In this document: positions 1-7,952 of the stretch, piece by piece
Layout: each line of letters opens with the position of its first letter
Numbering within the stretch: position 1 is the first letter of the stretch
NCBI RefSeq assembly: GCF_000744775.1
Contig: NZ_JQMP01000001.1
Coordinates: 496,001-560,000 of the forward strand
Direction: 5' to 3'
Length of the DNA stretch: 64,000 nt
Source: Thermorudis peleae
GTDB lineage: Bacteria; Chloroflexota; Chloroflexia; Thermomicrobiales; Thermomicrobiaceae
Notes under the pieces: generated by a model
The model's input: only the letters and a program-made list of their open reading frames with translations
The model's database searches: none
Told to the model about the DNA's origin: nothing
Program-made: the position numbers and the translations under genes

Positions 1-269
1 GTCTGATACGTTCGGGCAATGCCAAGACGAGCGATCTGGTCGGGGCGGAGGCCATCAATGCGCTGGCCCAAGAACCAGACGCCGCCCTCTTCTGGCCGGA
101 GAAAGCCAGTGATGCAGTTAAAGAGCGTGGTCTTCCCCGCGCCGTTGGGGCCGATGACGCTGTGAATCGCTTGCGGGGCAACGGTGAGGTCAATGTTGCG
201 CACAGCGACCAGGCCACCGAAGCGCTTGGTCAGCTGGCGAATGCTGAGGACTGGCTCAGTCGCTGCCAT
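1..269 (-). CDS. livG: Branched-chain amino acid ABC transporter ATPase LivG (N-terminal part, runs off window)
   Basis: This is the N-terminal 89 residues of an ABC ATPase of the branched-chain amino acid / urea / amide importer family; the rest lies beyond the left edge. The Walker A motif GPNGAGKT is at residues 40-47, and the visible part ends at the Q-loop (RTYQ). It would hydrolyse ATP at the cytoplasmic face to power uptake through LivH and LivM. The ATG at 267-269 overlaps the end of livM by 14 bases, which implies coupled translation in a livJ-H-M-G operon. The family is secure; the substrate is inferred only from the neighbours. Confidence 0.9.
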   Translation of the reverse strand, partial: MAATEPVLSIRQLTKRFGGLVAVRNIDLTVAPQAIHSVIGPNGAGKTTLFNCITGFLRPEEGGVWFLGQRIDGLRPDQIARLGIARTYQ

Positions 270-1932
270 CGGACGCAACTCCTACCACTTCTGCGGCCGT
301 CTGTGCCCGGGCGGCTTCTTCAGCCTCCCGAAGCTCGCGCACCCGCACTTGCTCAGGCCAGAGCCCAGCTGGGCGGAAGAGCATCATCAGGATGAGAACC
401 GCCCCATAAACCAGGAGACGATATTCCTGGAACTCGCGCAACATCTCGGGCAGCCCGACAAGAGCAAGCGCGCCGACGACAACGCCCGGCAAACTGCCCA
501 TGCCACCAATGATCAGCAACGCTACGACATTCACTGAGACGAGCAGCTGGAAGCTCGCTGGCACCACTGAACCGACGAGCGATGCGAACAGCGCGCCGCT
601 TAACCCACCGAAGGAGGCGCCAATGCCGAATGCAAGGAGCTTGGCCGTCACACGGTTAATACCCATCGCTTGAGCAACGACCTCATCCTCACGAATCGCT
701 AGCCAAGCGCGCCCAATACGTGAGTCGCGGAGCCGAACTGACAGGAACCACGCGATGGCACAGCCGATAAGGATGAGGTAGTAGAAGTGCTGAGGCTGAG
801 TGAAATGAAAGAGGCCGAGTGATGGCCGGGCAATACGCGTGATGCCTTGGGCGCCACCAACATAAGGCTTCAGCCAGTCAGAGAGGAAGAGCAAGCGGAC
901 AATTTCACCAAAGCCCAGCGTCGTGATCGCAAGGTAGTCGCCGCGCATCCGCAAGACAGGTAGACCGATGAGGATGCCAGCGAGCACGGCGAAGATCATG
1001 GCAAAGGGCAGCGCTTCCCAGAAGGTAAACGAGAAGCGGCCAAGGTCAGGCGAGGTCAGGACACCCATGGTGTAGGCACCGACGGCGAAGAAAGCGACGT
1101 AGCCAAGGTCAAGCAAGCCAGCGAAGCCGAGCACGAGATTGAGGCCAAGCCCCATGAGAATGTAGAGTCCAACAAAGTCGGCAACGTTGCTCAGGAAGAG
1201 CTTTGCCCAGAGGGGAAACGTTACCAGGAAAAGCAAGAGGACAACAAGCGCCACGGTACGCTGCACCCGTGTGAATCCGCGTGACTGCGCGGTGGTACGC
1301 GATGTCCGCTGCCGGATGCCTTCGCGGATACCAAAGAGCACAAGGAAGAGAATAAACAAGCCGATGGCGCCGGTGAGTGAGAGACCGACAGCGCCGTAGA
1401 TTGCCTGCCCGATGCTTGGGGGCAAGATCGCAACAATCACGTCGCGAAGGAGTCCGAGGAGTAAGACGATAGCAAGCGAGCTCGTCACCATGCGGCGAGC
1501 TGCGGCAGGCAAGAGCGTCAGCGCCCCACCAAGCAATCCAGCCGCCAGCCCCCCAACCAGATCAGCCAGGATGCCAGCAGCGGTTGGCCCGCGCTGAAAC
1601 GTCAGCGTGTTGGCTAGCTGCGGTGTTGCGGCGATGAAGATTGGGCCGATTTGGACATGGGTGATCAGGAGCGCGAGGAGTGCAGTGCCAATGCCTGCGA
1701 TCCCGCCCACACCAGTGGCAACGACGAGGCGAACGAGTGGGCTAACCAGCACCCGGGAGGCCAGGTAGCCCATCAGGAACATCGTGCCGAGAATCAGCAC
1801 CATGCTCACTGTAACAGTGCGCCCAACCAGCGCACGCTGGGCAAACGCCTGAATCATTCCCACGAGGCTTAAATGCCAGAGCACAACCGTAGCGATCAGG
1901 CCGAAGAACAGTGTGCGGCGTGCTGCTGCCAT
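256..1932 (-). CDS. livM: Branched-chain amino acid ABC transporter permease LivM, with long N-terminal membrane extension
   Basis: This is an inner-membrane permease of 558 residues. The canonical LivM domain starts near residue 225, with the GLGLNLVLGFAG segment at about 261-272. The cytoplasmic coupling loop (AWLAIREDEVVAQAMG) is in the C-terminal third. The first roughly 220 residues are additional: several hydrophobic, probably membrane-spanning segments, then a basic linker at about 203-225. LivM pairs with LivH to form the channel and receives substrate from the LivJ-type lipoproteins encoded upstream. The gap to livH is 24 bases and the overlap with livG is 14, so they form one operon. 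Substrate class is inferred from family; these importers also carry urea, amides and aromatic acids. Confidence 0.93.
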   Translation of the reverse strand: MAAARRTLFFGLIATVVLWHLSLVGMIQAFAQRALVGRTVTVSMVLILGTMFLMGYLASRVLVSPLVRLVVATGVGGIAGIGTALLALLITHVQIGPIFIAATPQLANTLTFQRGPTAAGILADLVGGLAAGLLGGALTLLPAAARRMVTSSLAIVLLLGLLRDVIVAILPPSIGQAIYGAVGLSLTGAIGLFILFLVLFGIREGIRQRTSRTTAQSRGFTRVQRTVALVVLLLFLVTFPLWAKLFLSNVADFVGLYILMGLGLNLVLGFAGLLDLGYVAFFAVGAYTMGVLTSPDLGRFSFTFWEALPFAMIFAVLAGILIGLPVLRMRGDYLAITTLGFGEIVRLLFLSDWLKPYVGGAQGITRIARPSLGLFHFTQPQHFYYLILIGCAIAWFLSVRLRDSRIGRAWLAIREDEVVAQAMGINRVTAKLLAFGIGASFGGLSGALFASLVGSVVPASFQLLVSVNVVALLIIGGMGSLPGVVVGALALVGLPEMLREFQEYRLLVYGAVLILMMLFRPAGLWPEQVRVRELREAEEAARAQTAAEVVGVASDGSD

Positions 1933-1956
1933 GACTCTACTCCCTCTGTTCCCGGC

Positions 1957-3024
1957 TTAGACCCGGCTGGCGACCCGCTCGCCAAGCAGGCCAGTCGGCC
2001 GGAAGATCAAAATCAAGACGAGAATGCTGAAGGCAATCGCGTCTTTGAGCTGGTGAGCCGCTGGAATACCCAGCCCGTCAAGGATCAAGCTTGGACCGAC
2101 TGACTCAACAATGCCTAAGACAAGCCCGCCGAGCGCCGCCCCTGGCAAGTTGCCGATACCGCCAAGGACAGCCGACGTAAACGCCTTAATTCCTGGCAGG
2201 AACCCCATGAAGAACTGAACTTGCGGGAAGAGTAAAGCGTAGAGGACACTGGCAACGCCAGCCATCGCCCCGCCAACAGCAAACGTGCTGGCAATCGTTC
2301 GATCGACGTTGACACCCATCAGAGCCGCTGCCTCGAGGTCTTCCGCAACGGCGCGAATCGCCAATCCGGTGCGGGTATAGCGCAGGAAGACCAACAAGAT
2401 CAGCAAGGTCAGGAGTGCTCCGATAAACGCGACAATGAGCGTACGCTGGATACCAAAGAGGGTGCCACGCAAGACCGGAAACGTTGGGAAGGCCTTCACA
2501 CCTGAGCCAAAAAACCCCCGGTAGGTGTACTGGAGGAAGAACGACGCCCCAACAGCTGTAATCAAGGGCACAAGTCGCGGGGCAAAGCGCAAGGGACGAT
2601 AGGCAATCCGCTCAACCAGCACCGCAATCGTCATCGACGTGACCGCAGCGACGAGGATGCCAGCGATAAGCGTCAGAAACGGGTGGGCCTTCAGGAAACC
2701 CGATTGGGCAAGCGCGTTGACGAAGAAGTAAGAAGCGAAAGCCCCACCGGTGAAGACTTCGCCGTGAGCAAAGTTAATCATCTGCAGGACGCCGTACACC
2801 ATGGTATAGCCCAAGGCGATCAAGGCGTAGATGCTGCCTTGCGCAATGCCAAATGTGATGAAGTCGCGCCACTGAGCCGGGGTGTAGCGGCCTAGCATCA
2901 GCGTGCGATAGGAGCCAACGACTACCAGGATGACAAGGAGAACACCGATGACCCAGGCAATGACCTGGCTCGCATCAACATGCCGGTTGCGCGTGACTGC
3001 TGCCTGTTGTGTCGTCGTTGCCAC
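1957..3024 (-). CDS. livH: Branched-chain amino acid ABC transporter permease LivH
   Basis: This is the partner permease of LivM, 355 residues. A hydrophilic N-terminus and one extra membrane segment precede the conserved core, which begins near residue 55 with the ITFGIAQGSIYALIALGYTMVYG segment typical of LivH. The motif INFAHGEVFTGGAF and the coupling loop (AIRAVAEDLEAAALMGVNVD) are both present. It lies 45 bases downstream of the first receptor gene and 24 bases upstream of livM. Assignment by family is secure. Confidence 0.94.
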   Translation of the reverse strand: MATTTQQAAVTRNRHVDASQVIAWVIGVLLVILVVVGSYRTLMLGRYTPAQWRDFITFGIAQGSIYALIALGYTMVYGVLQMINFAHGEVFTGGAFASYFFVNALAQSGFLKAHPFLTLIAGILVAAVTSMTIAVLVERIAYRPLRFAPRLVPLITAVGASFFLQYTYRGFFGSGVKAFPTFPVLRGTLFGIQRTLIVAFIGALLTLLILLVFLRYTRTGLAIRAVAEDLEAAALMGVNVDRTIASTFAVGGAMAGVASVLYALLFPQVQFFMGFLPGIKAFTSAVLGGIGNLPGAALGGLVLGIVESVGPSLILDGLGIPAAHQLKDAIAFSILVLILIFRPTGLLGERVASRV

Positions 3025-3069
3025 CGATACCTCCCATGTGTTCGTCCCGTATTGGCAGGCTCAGCTACC

Positions 3070-4506
3070 TCATGACGGGTAGACCTTCTTGGTTGCCGAA
3101 TCTGGCCAGTTGCTCGTGTTCGTGCTCGTGAATTGGCGAACCGCGATATGTGGGTCAGCACAGTCGCCATTCTGATCACAGGTCAGATTACCAGTCAGCC
3201 CTGGGAAATTCTTGGTCGCGTAGAGCGCATCCCGCAGCGCCTTGCGCGGAATGTAGAGCGTCCCGTCCGAGCCCTGCACCGCCACCTTCGCAATCGCGTT
3301 GAAGATCATCATCGCTGCGTCATAGGCCTGCCCGTGGAAACCGCCAATCGGTTTCTCACCGTACTTCTGCTGATACTTCTGCACGAACTGCTGGTACGCC
3401 GAGCCGAACGAGGAGAGATCCGGACCGCTGACATAGACGCCAACAACGGCATCGCCTGCCGATTGGACGAAGTCGGTTGTAAAGAGCGCATCAGCTCCCA
3501 TGAGCTTCGTATTCTCGAGCCCGGAAACTTCTTTGAGCTGTCGCGCAATAAAGCCGCCAGCTTTAGCGTAAACCGGCGCGTAGATCAGCTCTGGCTTGTG
3601 CGAAGCTATGCGCGTGAGCATTGGCCGCATGTCGGTGTCGTCCGGATTGATTGCTTCTTGGTCAACGACCTGTCCGCCAAGCTTTTGGAACTCCTGAGCG
3701 AAGACGCTCGCTAGCTGCTGTGGATAGAGGGTGCCATCATGCACTGTTGCCGCGGTCTTGACCTTGAGCACGTTCCAGGCAAATTCAGCCGCGAGCTTGC
3801 CCTGTACCTTGTCGTTCCACGCAGTGCGCAAGTACCCCGCGACGTGCTTGGCGGGGTCAGTCAAGTCAGGTGCGGTGTTGTAAGGCGAGACCATGACCAT
3901 GCCAGCGCGGTCGATGATCGGAGCCGCAACGCGGGCGGCCGATGAGCACGAGGTTCCAACAATGGCCACGATCTGTGGGTTTGCGGCAAGCTTAGAGCCG
4001 GCCGATTGTCCGCCGTCGGGGCTACAGCCGTCGTCTTCGCCGACCAGTTGGATGGAATGGCCGAGAAGTTGCCCACCAATGTCATCGACGGCAATCTCAA
4101 CGCCGCGCTTCTGGTCAATACCCTGAGCGGAATCTGGTCCAGAGAGAGTCAGGGCGTAGGCTAGGACGATCGGCTGCCCTGATGCGATCTTCACCACCCC
4201 CAGGGGATCCTGTGGGGCTTGGCTAGTAGACTTCGGCGTCGCACTGCGGAGCGACTGGATCAGCCCTTGCAGCGTCTGTCCCCCCGCTTGCGCTGTCCCT
4301 TGTGCCGTAGCCGCTGCCGTCGGGCTCGCTGCCTGCCCGGTCGTAGCTGTGGCAGCCGAAGTGGCGGCCGTTGGCGAGGCTGCAGCAGCCTTCGTCGGGC
4401 TGGGCTGGGCAGCCGGCGCTGTCGTCGGCGTCGCTTGTTGCCCACAGGCGACGAGCACAAGCGACAGCATCATGACAAACCACAGCCATCCGCGTTTCTG
4501 CCGCAT
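3070..4506 (-). CDS. livJ: ABC transporter substrate-binding lipoprotein, LivJ-type (copy 1, operon-proximal)
   Basis: This is a periplasmic-type receptor anchored by lipid, 478 residues from the chosen ATG at 4504-4506. An upstream ATG at 4515 is in frame but abuts the GGGGAG ribosome site, so the later start fits better. A signal peptide ends in the lipobox LVAC. A low-complexity Ala/Thr/Pro/Ser linker of about 60 residues follows, and then the two-lobed type I binding domain (IVAIVGTSCSSAARVAAP, LMGADALFTTDF). It is followed by livH, livM and livG and should deliver substrate to them. The linker and part of the C-terminus are nearly identical in DNA to the neighbouring copy 2. Confidence 0.92.
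   Translation of the reverse strand: MRQKRGWLWFVMMLSLVLVACGQQATPTTAPAAQPSPTKAAAASPTAATSAATATTGQAASPTAAATAQGTAQAGGQTLQGLIQSLRSATPKSTSQAPQDPLGVVKIASGQPIVLAYALTLSGPDSAQGIDQKRGVEIAVDDIGGQLLGHSIQLVGEDDGCSPDGGQSAGSKLAANPQIVAIVGTSCSSAARVAAPIIDRAGMVMVSPYNTAPDLTDPAKHVAGYLRTAWNDKVQGKLAAEFAWNVLKVKTAATVHDGTLYPQQLASVFAQEFQKLGGQVVDQEAINPDDTDMRPMLTRIASHKPELIYAPVYAKAGGFIARQLKEVSGLENTKLMGADALFTTDFVQSAGDAVVGVYVSGPDLSSFGSAYQQFVQKYQQKYGEKPIGGFHGQAYDAAMMIFNAIAKVAVQGSDGTLYIPRKALRDALYATKNFPGLTGNLTCDQNGDCADPHIAVRQFTSTNTSNWPDSATKKVYPS
4214..4433 (-). repeat. 220-bp perfect direct repeat, unit A (inside livJ copy 1)
   Basis: By base-by-base reading, this tract is identical to 5808-6027. It covers the low-complexity linker after the lipobox of receptor copy 1 and the start of the mature domain. 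The two units lie 1,594 bp apart in the same orientation. Confidence 0.9.
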
Positions 4507-4560
4507 CACACCCATCTCCCCTCGGCATCGAGCTCCGCTACGCTGTCCTGTCTGGCGGCG

Positions 4561-4591
4561 ATTCTAACACTGCCCTGTGCCTCGGTGACAA
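4561..4591 (-). promoter_or_regulatory. Candidate sigma-70 promoter for livJ1-livH-livM-livG
   Basis: On the minus strand, TTGTCA (4586-4591) and TAGAAT (4561-4566) are separated by 19 bases, about 55 bases before the livJ copy 1 start. It lies just downstream of the terminator of copy 2, where the operon needs its own promoter. Confidence 0.55.
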
Positions 4592-4618
4592 ATTGCATTG
4601 CCGCAGTGCAATAAGCAA

Positions 4619-4645
4619 GGCCGGCTGGGATTTCCCCAGCCGGCC
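4619..4645 (-). terminator. Hairpin terminator after livJ copy 2
   Basis: There is a perfect 11-bp inverted repeat (GGCCGGCTGGG with its complement) around a 5-base loop, 15 bases past the stop codon of livJ copy 2. It lacks a long T run, so Rho-independent termination is likely but not certain. Confidence 0.65.
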
Positions 4646-4660
4646 GATAAGCGCCCTGCA

Positions 4661-6112
4661 CTACGACTGCGGATAAACCTTCTTCGTGGCCGAGTCAGGC
4701 CAACCCGCTGCGTTGGTGCTGGTAATCTGATAGATCGCGATGTGGGGGTCGGCGCAGTCACCGTACTGGTTACAGGTCAGATTACCAGTCAGCCCTGGGA
4801 AGTTCTTGGTCGCGTAGAGCGCATCCCGCAGCGCCTTGCGCGGAATGTAGAGCGTCCCGTCCGGGCCTTGTACCGCCACCTTCGCAATCGCGTTGAAGAT
4901 CATCATCGCTGCGTCATAGGCATGGGCGTGGAACGCAGCAGTTGGCTTTTGGTTGTATTTCTTCTGATACTTCGACAGGAAATCCTGATAGTTGGAGCTA
5001 AAGGCACTAAAATCGGGGCTGCTCAAATACATGCCAACAGCAGCATCGCCAGCTGCCTTGAGGAAGTCAGCCGAGAAGAGCCCATCAGCGCCCATGAGCT
5101 TGGTGTTTTCGAGCCCTTGCACCTGCTTCGCTTGCTGAGTGATGAATGCACCAGCCTGCGTAAAGATCGGGTAGTAAATGAGCTCCGGCTGCTGCGTTGC
5201 AATCCGCGTCAACACCGGTCGCATATCGGTATCTTGAGGGCCAACTGCTTCTTGCGCTACGATCTGCCCCCCGAGCTTCTTAAATTCGTCAGCAAACACA
5301 TTGGCAAGCTGCTCGGCGTAGATGCTGCCGTCATGGATCGTTGCGGCCTTCTTAACTTTCAGATAGTTCCAGGCAAACTGCGCTGCGACGGCACCTTGCA
5401 CCTTGTCGTTATGGGCAGTGCGGAGATACCCGCCGACGTGCTTTGCTGGATCAGTCAGGTCTGGTGCGGTGTTCGAGGGTGAGACCATAACCATGCCGGC
5501 CTGATCGATCACCGGGGCAAGCACACGGGCTTCCGAGGAGCACGATGTACCGACAATGGCGACAATCTGAGCGTTCGAGGCAAGCTTCGATGCGGCCGCC
5601 TGACCACCTTCAGCACTGCAGCCAGTGTCTTCACCGGTGAGCTGAATCGGATGCCCGAGCAGTTTCCCACCGAGATCATCGATGGCAATCTCAACACCAC
5701 GCTTCGAGTCTTCGCCTAGCGTTGCGTCAGGGCCTGCGACTACCAGGGCATAGGCAATCGTAATCGGATCACCGGGCTTGATGGTGACGACTCCCAGCGG
5801 ATCCTGCGGGGCTTGGCTAGTAGACTTCGGCGTCGCACTGCGGAGCGACTGGATCAGCCCTTGCAGCGTCTGTCCCCCCGCTTGCGCTGTCCCTTGTGCC
5901 GTAGCCGCTGCCGTCGGGCTCGCTGCCTGCCCGGTCGTAGCTGTGGCAGCCGAAGTGGCGGCCGTTGGCGAGGCTGCAGCAGCCTTCGTCGGGCTGGGCT
6001 GGGCAGCCGGCGCTGTCGTCGGCGTCGGCGTTGCACCGCCACCACACGCGGCCACGAGCCAGACCACCGCAAGCAGCCAGGCTAACCCAGCTGGTAAGCG
6101 CGTCGTTTTCAT
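4661..6112 (-). CDS. livJ: ABC transporter substrate-binding lipoprotein, LivJ-type (copy 2, paralogue)
   Basis: This is a second LivJ-type lipoprotein, 483 residues, from the ATG at 6110-6112, preceded by an AGGAGGGG ribosome site. An in-frame ATG at 6139 lacks one. The signal peptide MKTTRLPAGLAWLL... ends in the lipobox VAAC. The linker and mature domain match copy 1 along their length, with identical tracts at both ends and a diverged middle where ligand contacts lie. It has its own consensus promoter upstream and a hairpin terminator downstream, so it can be expressed apart from copy 1. Two receptors for one channel usually broaden or split substrate range; that is inference here. Confidence 0.92.
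   Translation of the reverse strand: MKTTRLPAGLAWLLAVVWLVAACGGGATPTPTTAPAAQPSPTKAAAASPTAATSAATATTGQAASPTAAATAQGTAQAGGQTLQGLIQSLRSATPKSTSQAPQDPLGVVTIKPGDPITIAYALVVAGPDATLGEDSKRGVEIAIDDLGGKLLGHPIQLTGEDTGCSAEGGQAAASKLASNAQIVAIVGTSCSSEARVLAPVIDQAGMVMVSPSNTAPDLTDPAKHVGGYLRTAHNDKVQGAVAAQFAWNYLKVKKAATIHDGSIYAEQLANVFADEFKKLGGQIVAQEAVGPQDTDMRPVLTRIATQQPELIYYPIFTQAGAFITQQAKQVQGLENTKLMGADGLFSADFLKAAGDAAVGMYLSSPDFSAFSSNYQDFLSKYQKKYNQKPTAAFHAHAYDAAMMIFNAIAKVAVQGPDGTLYIPRKALRDALYATKNFPGLTGNLTCNQYGDCADPHIAIYQITSTNAAGWPDSATKKVYPQS
5808..6027 (-). repeat. 220-bp perfect direct repeat, unit B (inside livJ copy 2)
   Basis: This is the second unit of the perfect direct repeat, in the linker of receptor copy 2. 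Flanking codons differ between the copies, so the identity stops sharply at both ends, as expected of a conversion tract. Confidence 0.9.
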
Positions 6113-6168
6113 ACACCCCTCCTCAGAACTACACACCACGACACACCCGAATCCGGATACGCTGCTTC

Positions 6169-6197
6169 ATTCTGTACACGCGATAAACCGTTGTCAA
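6169..6197 (-). promoter_or_regulatory. Consensus-like promoter for livJ copy 2
   Basis: On the minus strand, TTGACA (6192-6197) and CAGAAT (6169-6174) are separated by 17 bases. The predicted leader to the ATG at 6112 is about 50 bases. Confidence 0.65.
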
Positions 6198-6287
6198 GTG
6201 GAAGAGCCGAATCGGCATGATGCGATTAACGGCTCTTGCATCAATATTTCTGCGTCATCGGCGCGTTGTCAACGCAGTTGTTAACAC

Positions 6288-6986
6288 TTATGCCTCTTCA
6301 TCCGTCTCCCGGGCCTGTTCGAGCGCTGCCCGATCGACTGAGAGCGTGATTGTTTCCTCGGTCACGCTGGCAATCCATTCGCGTGGGATTCGCAGACGAC
6401 GCCGCCCTAGCCAGCCAACCCGGACGAGCACCGCAGCGACTTCTCCATCGTCGTTCAAGACAACTTCCTCAACGTCTCCCACGACCTTGCCATCATGCGT
6501 CCGTACCGCTGTTCCTCGGTCAATGACTAAGGCATCTGGTGGTAAGTTCCGCTCGACTGTAACCGCTGGGCTCGGCGGAGTGGCTTCTGGCTCTGGCACT
6601 GGAATAGGGATACCAACTTCAGGGACAGCTCCCCCTGGCACAGGCTTCGCCCACAATAAGGCTGCTGTCCCCGCTGTGCCGGGGAGGACATACGGGAGTT
6701 CACGGGCCTCCTCTGGTGTTAGTCGTTGGAATTCGGCTTCAATGAAGATCGGCAACTGATCAGCCTCTTCCGCTGTCAGGCTCAGATGGACGGTACCATC
6801 CTCGTCGATCTGTTCAATCAATGCCCGTTCAACAATCCTGTCACGGGTGAGTAGTAGACCCTGGTGGACAATGACCGCAGTTACCTCACGGGTATCAGCA
6901 TCGAGAACGAGCCGATCGACGCTGCCAATGCGTTTGCCATCACGACTGACGACCGGCTTGCCGAGTTCGATAGCCTGGCTACCCAC
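6288..6986 (-). CDS. PRC-barrel domain protein
   Basis: This is a 232-residue soluble protein with two PRC-barrel-like beta modules. The first is at about residues 10-70 (GKPVVSRDGKRIGSVDRLVLD) and the second at about 145-215 (TAVRTHDGKVVGDVEEVVLN), joined by a Pro-rich linker. PRC barrels occur in RimM and photosynthetic H subunits and in many uncharacterised stress-type proteins; the role here is unknown. I chose the GTG at 6984-6986 because AAGGGAG lies 8 bases upstream; an in-frame TTG at 7004 is possible. It is divergent from the Fur-type gene. Confidence 0.75.
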   Translation of the reverse strand: MGSQAIELGKPVVSRDGKRIGSVDRLVLDADTREVTAVIVHQGLLLTRDRIVERALIEQIDEDGTVHLSLTAEEADQLPIFIEAEFQRLTPEEARELPYVLPGTAGTAALLWAKPVPGGAVPEVGIPIPVPEPEATPPSPAVTVERNLPPDALVIDRGTAVRTHDGKVVGDVEEVVLNDDGEVAAVLVRVGWLGRRRLRIPREWIASVTEETITLSVDRAALEQARETDEEA

Positions 6987-7100
6987 ACCCACCACTCCCT
7001 TCAAACTTCGTTCCCTGCTCTGTTGCGCTGATGATGGCAGGTCAGTGCGATCCCGACAAGTGGTGCCGGGCTATACTTGCCGCTCGGGAGTGTGGTGCGG

Positions 7101-7535
7101 ATGTCGGAGCAGACTATCTTTGCCCGCTTGCAGGCCGAGGGTTTGCGCCTAACTGAGCCGCGGCGTCAGGTCGTGCAGGCGATCGTCGCACTCGGACGGC
7201 CATTTTCAGCTGAGGAACTCTACCATGCACTGCAAGCAGCCAATCGACCGGTCGGCCGAGCAACCGTCTTCCGGACGATCGATCGGCTCGTCGCGATCGG
7301 TGTATTAGCCCGCGTTCATCATCCATCTGGGGTGCACCGTTATCTCTTACGCGGCACGGAACATCGGCATCATATCGTCTGCGTGCAGTGCGGGACGGTA
7401 GCTGAATTCTCCGGCTGTAATGTTGACGCGCTCGGGGCAGCTGTTGTGGCACAAACGCACTTTCGTGTCGATGGTCATTGGCTGGAACTCTTTGGTCTCT
7501 GTGCCCGGTGCCAGCAGGAGCACCACTTAACATAA
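7101..7535 (+). CDS. zur: Fur-family metal-responsive repressor, probably Zur
   Basis: This is a 144-residue member of the ferric uptake regulator family. The N-terminal winged helix covers about 1-83 (LTEPRRQVVQAI, RATVFRTIDRL). The C-terminal dimerisation domain has the EHRHHIVCVQCG metal motif and two Cys pairs (94/97 and 134/137) that hold a structural zinc. It sits upstream of a zinc-type ABC importer on the same strand, which favours Zur over Fur or Mur. That specificity is inferred from context. An in-frame TTG at 7077 exists, but the ATG at 7101 fits the family's N-terminus. Confidence 0.88.
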   Translation: MSEQTIFARLQAEGLRLTEPRRQVVQAIVALGRPFSAEELYHALQAANRPVGRATVFRTIDRLVAIGVLARVHHPSGVHRYLLRGTEHRHHIVCVQCGTVAEFSGCNVDALGAAVVAQTHFRVDGHWLELFGLCARCQQEHHLT

Positions 7536-7952
7536 GCAACATCGGCACGTGAAGGCCCGTGCCTTGGCGCTTGCGCGCCACGGCGGTAGATACCGTCCTG
7601 GCGCTTGAACAGCAGCGTTGCCATTAGCAAGCACTGGCTCACATACAAGGCATACGCCTGATCGCGCCATCGTGCCAGGCCGTTGGTGATCGTAACACTC
7701 GACCGGTCGTCTTCAGTGTTGTCTCCCGCAGGCCAGCACGATGTGATGCGACCAATAGCCGGGGCCGATGATACGCGCACACGTTAGGGTGCCGGGAGTC
7801 AGGCGCCTGGCACACGAGGCCCTGCGGCGCGGTAGCCGTTCTCAGTGAGCAATGCCGTTCAGCCAGCAGTCGCCTTGCCTTGCTACTTGAGACTGTGTAT
7901 CATGAAGCGCAGTTGGCGCATGGGGTGCCCTACGGGGTAGGGGAGGCAACAG
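7536..7952 (+). other. Intergenic region between zur and znuA
   Basis: I see no convincing gene. Two small hairpins follow the zur stop: GGCACG with CGTGCC at 7544-7563, and GGCGC with GCGCC at 7565-7578. They could end zur transcription. A candidate promoter lies at 7875-7903. I could not find a clear Zur-box palindrome by eye. Confidence 0.4.
7875..7903 (+). promoter_or_regulatory. Candidate promoter of the znu operon
   Basis: TTGCCT (7875-7880) and TATCAT (7898-7903) are separated by 17 bases, about 50 bases before znuA. The -35 match is weak and the -10 is good. A Zur site would be expected to overlap it. Confidence 0.35.

Noticed and set aside
4219-4614. Arg-rich open frame opposite the receptor linker, repeated at 5813-6085
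   Set aside because: It is the antisense shadow of the repeated Ala/Thr/Pro linker; the duplication of the frame comes from the DNA repeat.
7475-7780. Minus-strand frame downstream of zur
   Set aside because: Overlaps the zur 3' end and lacks a ribosome site; the composition looks random.
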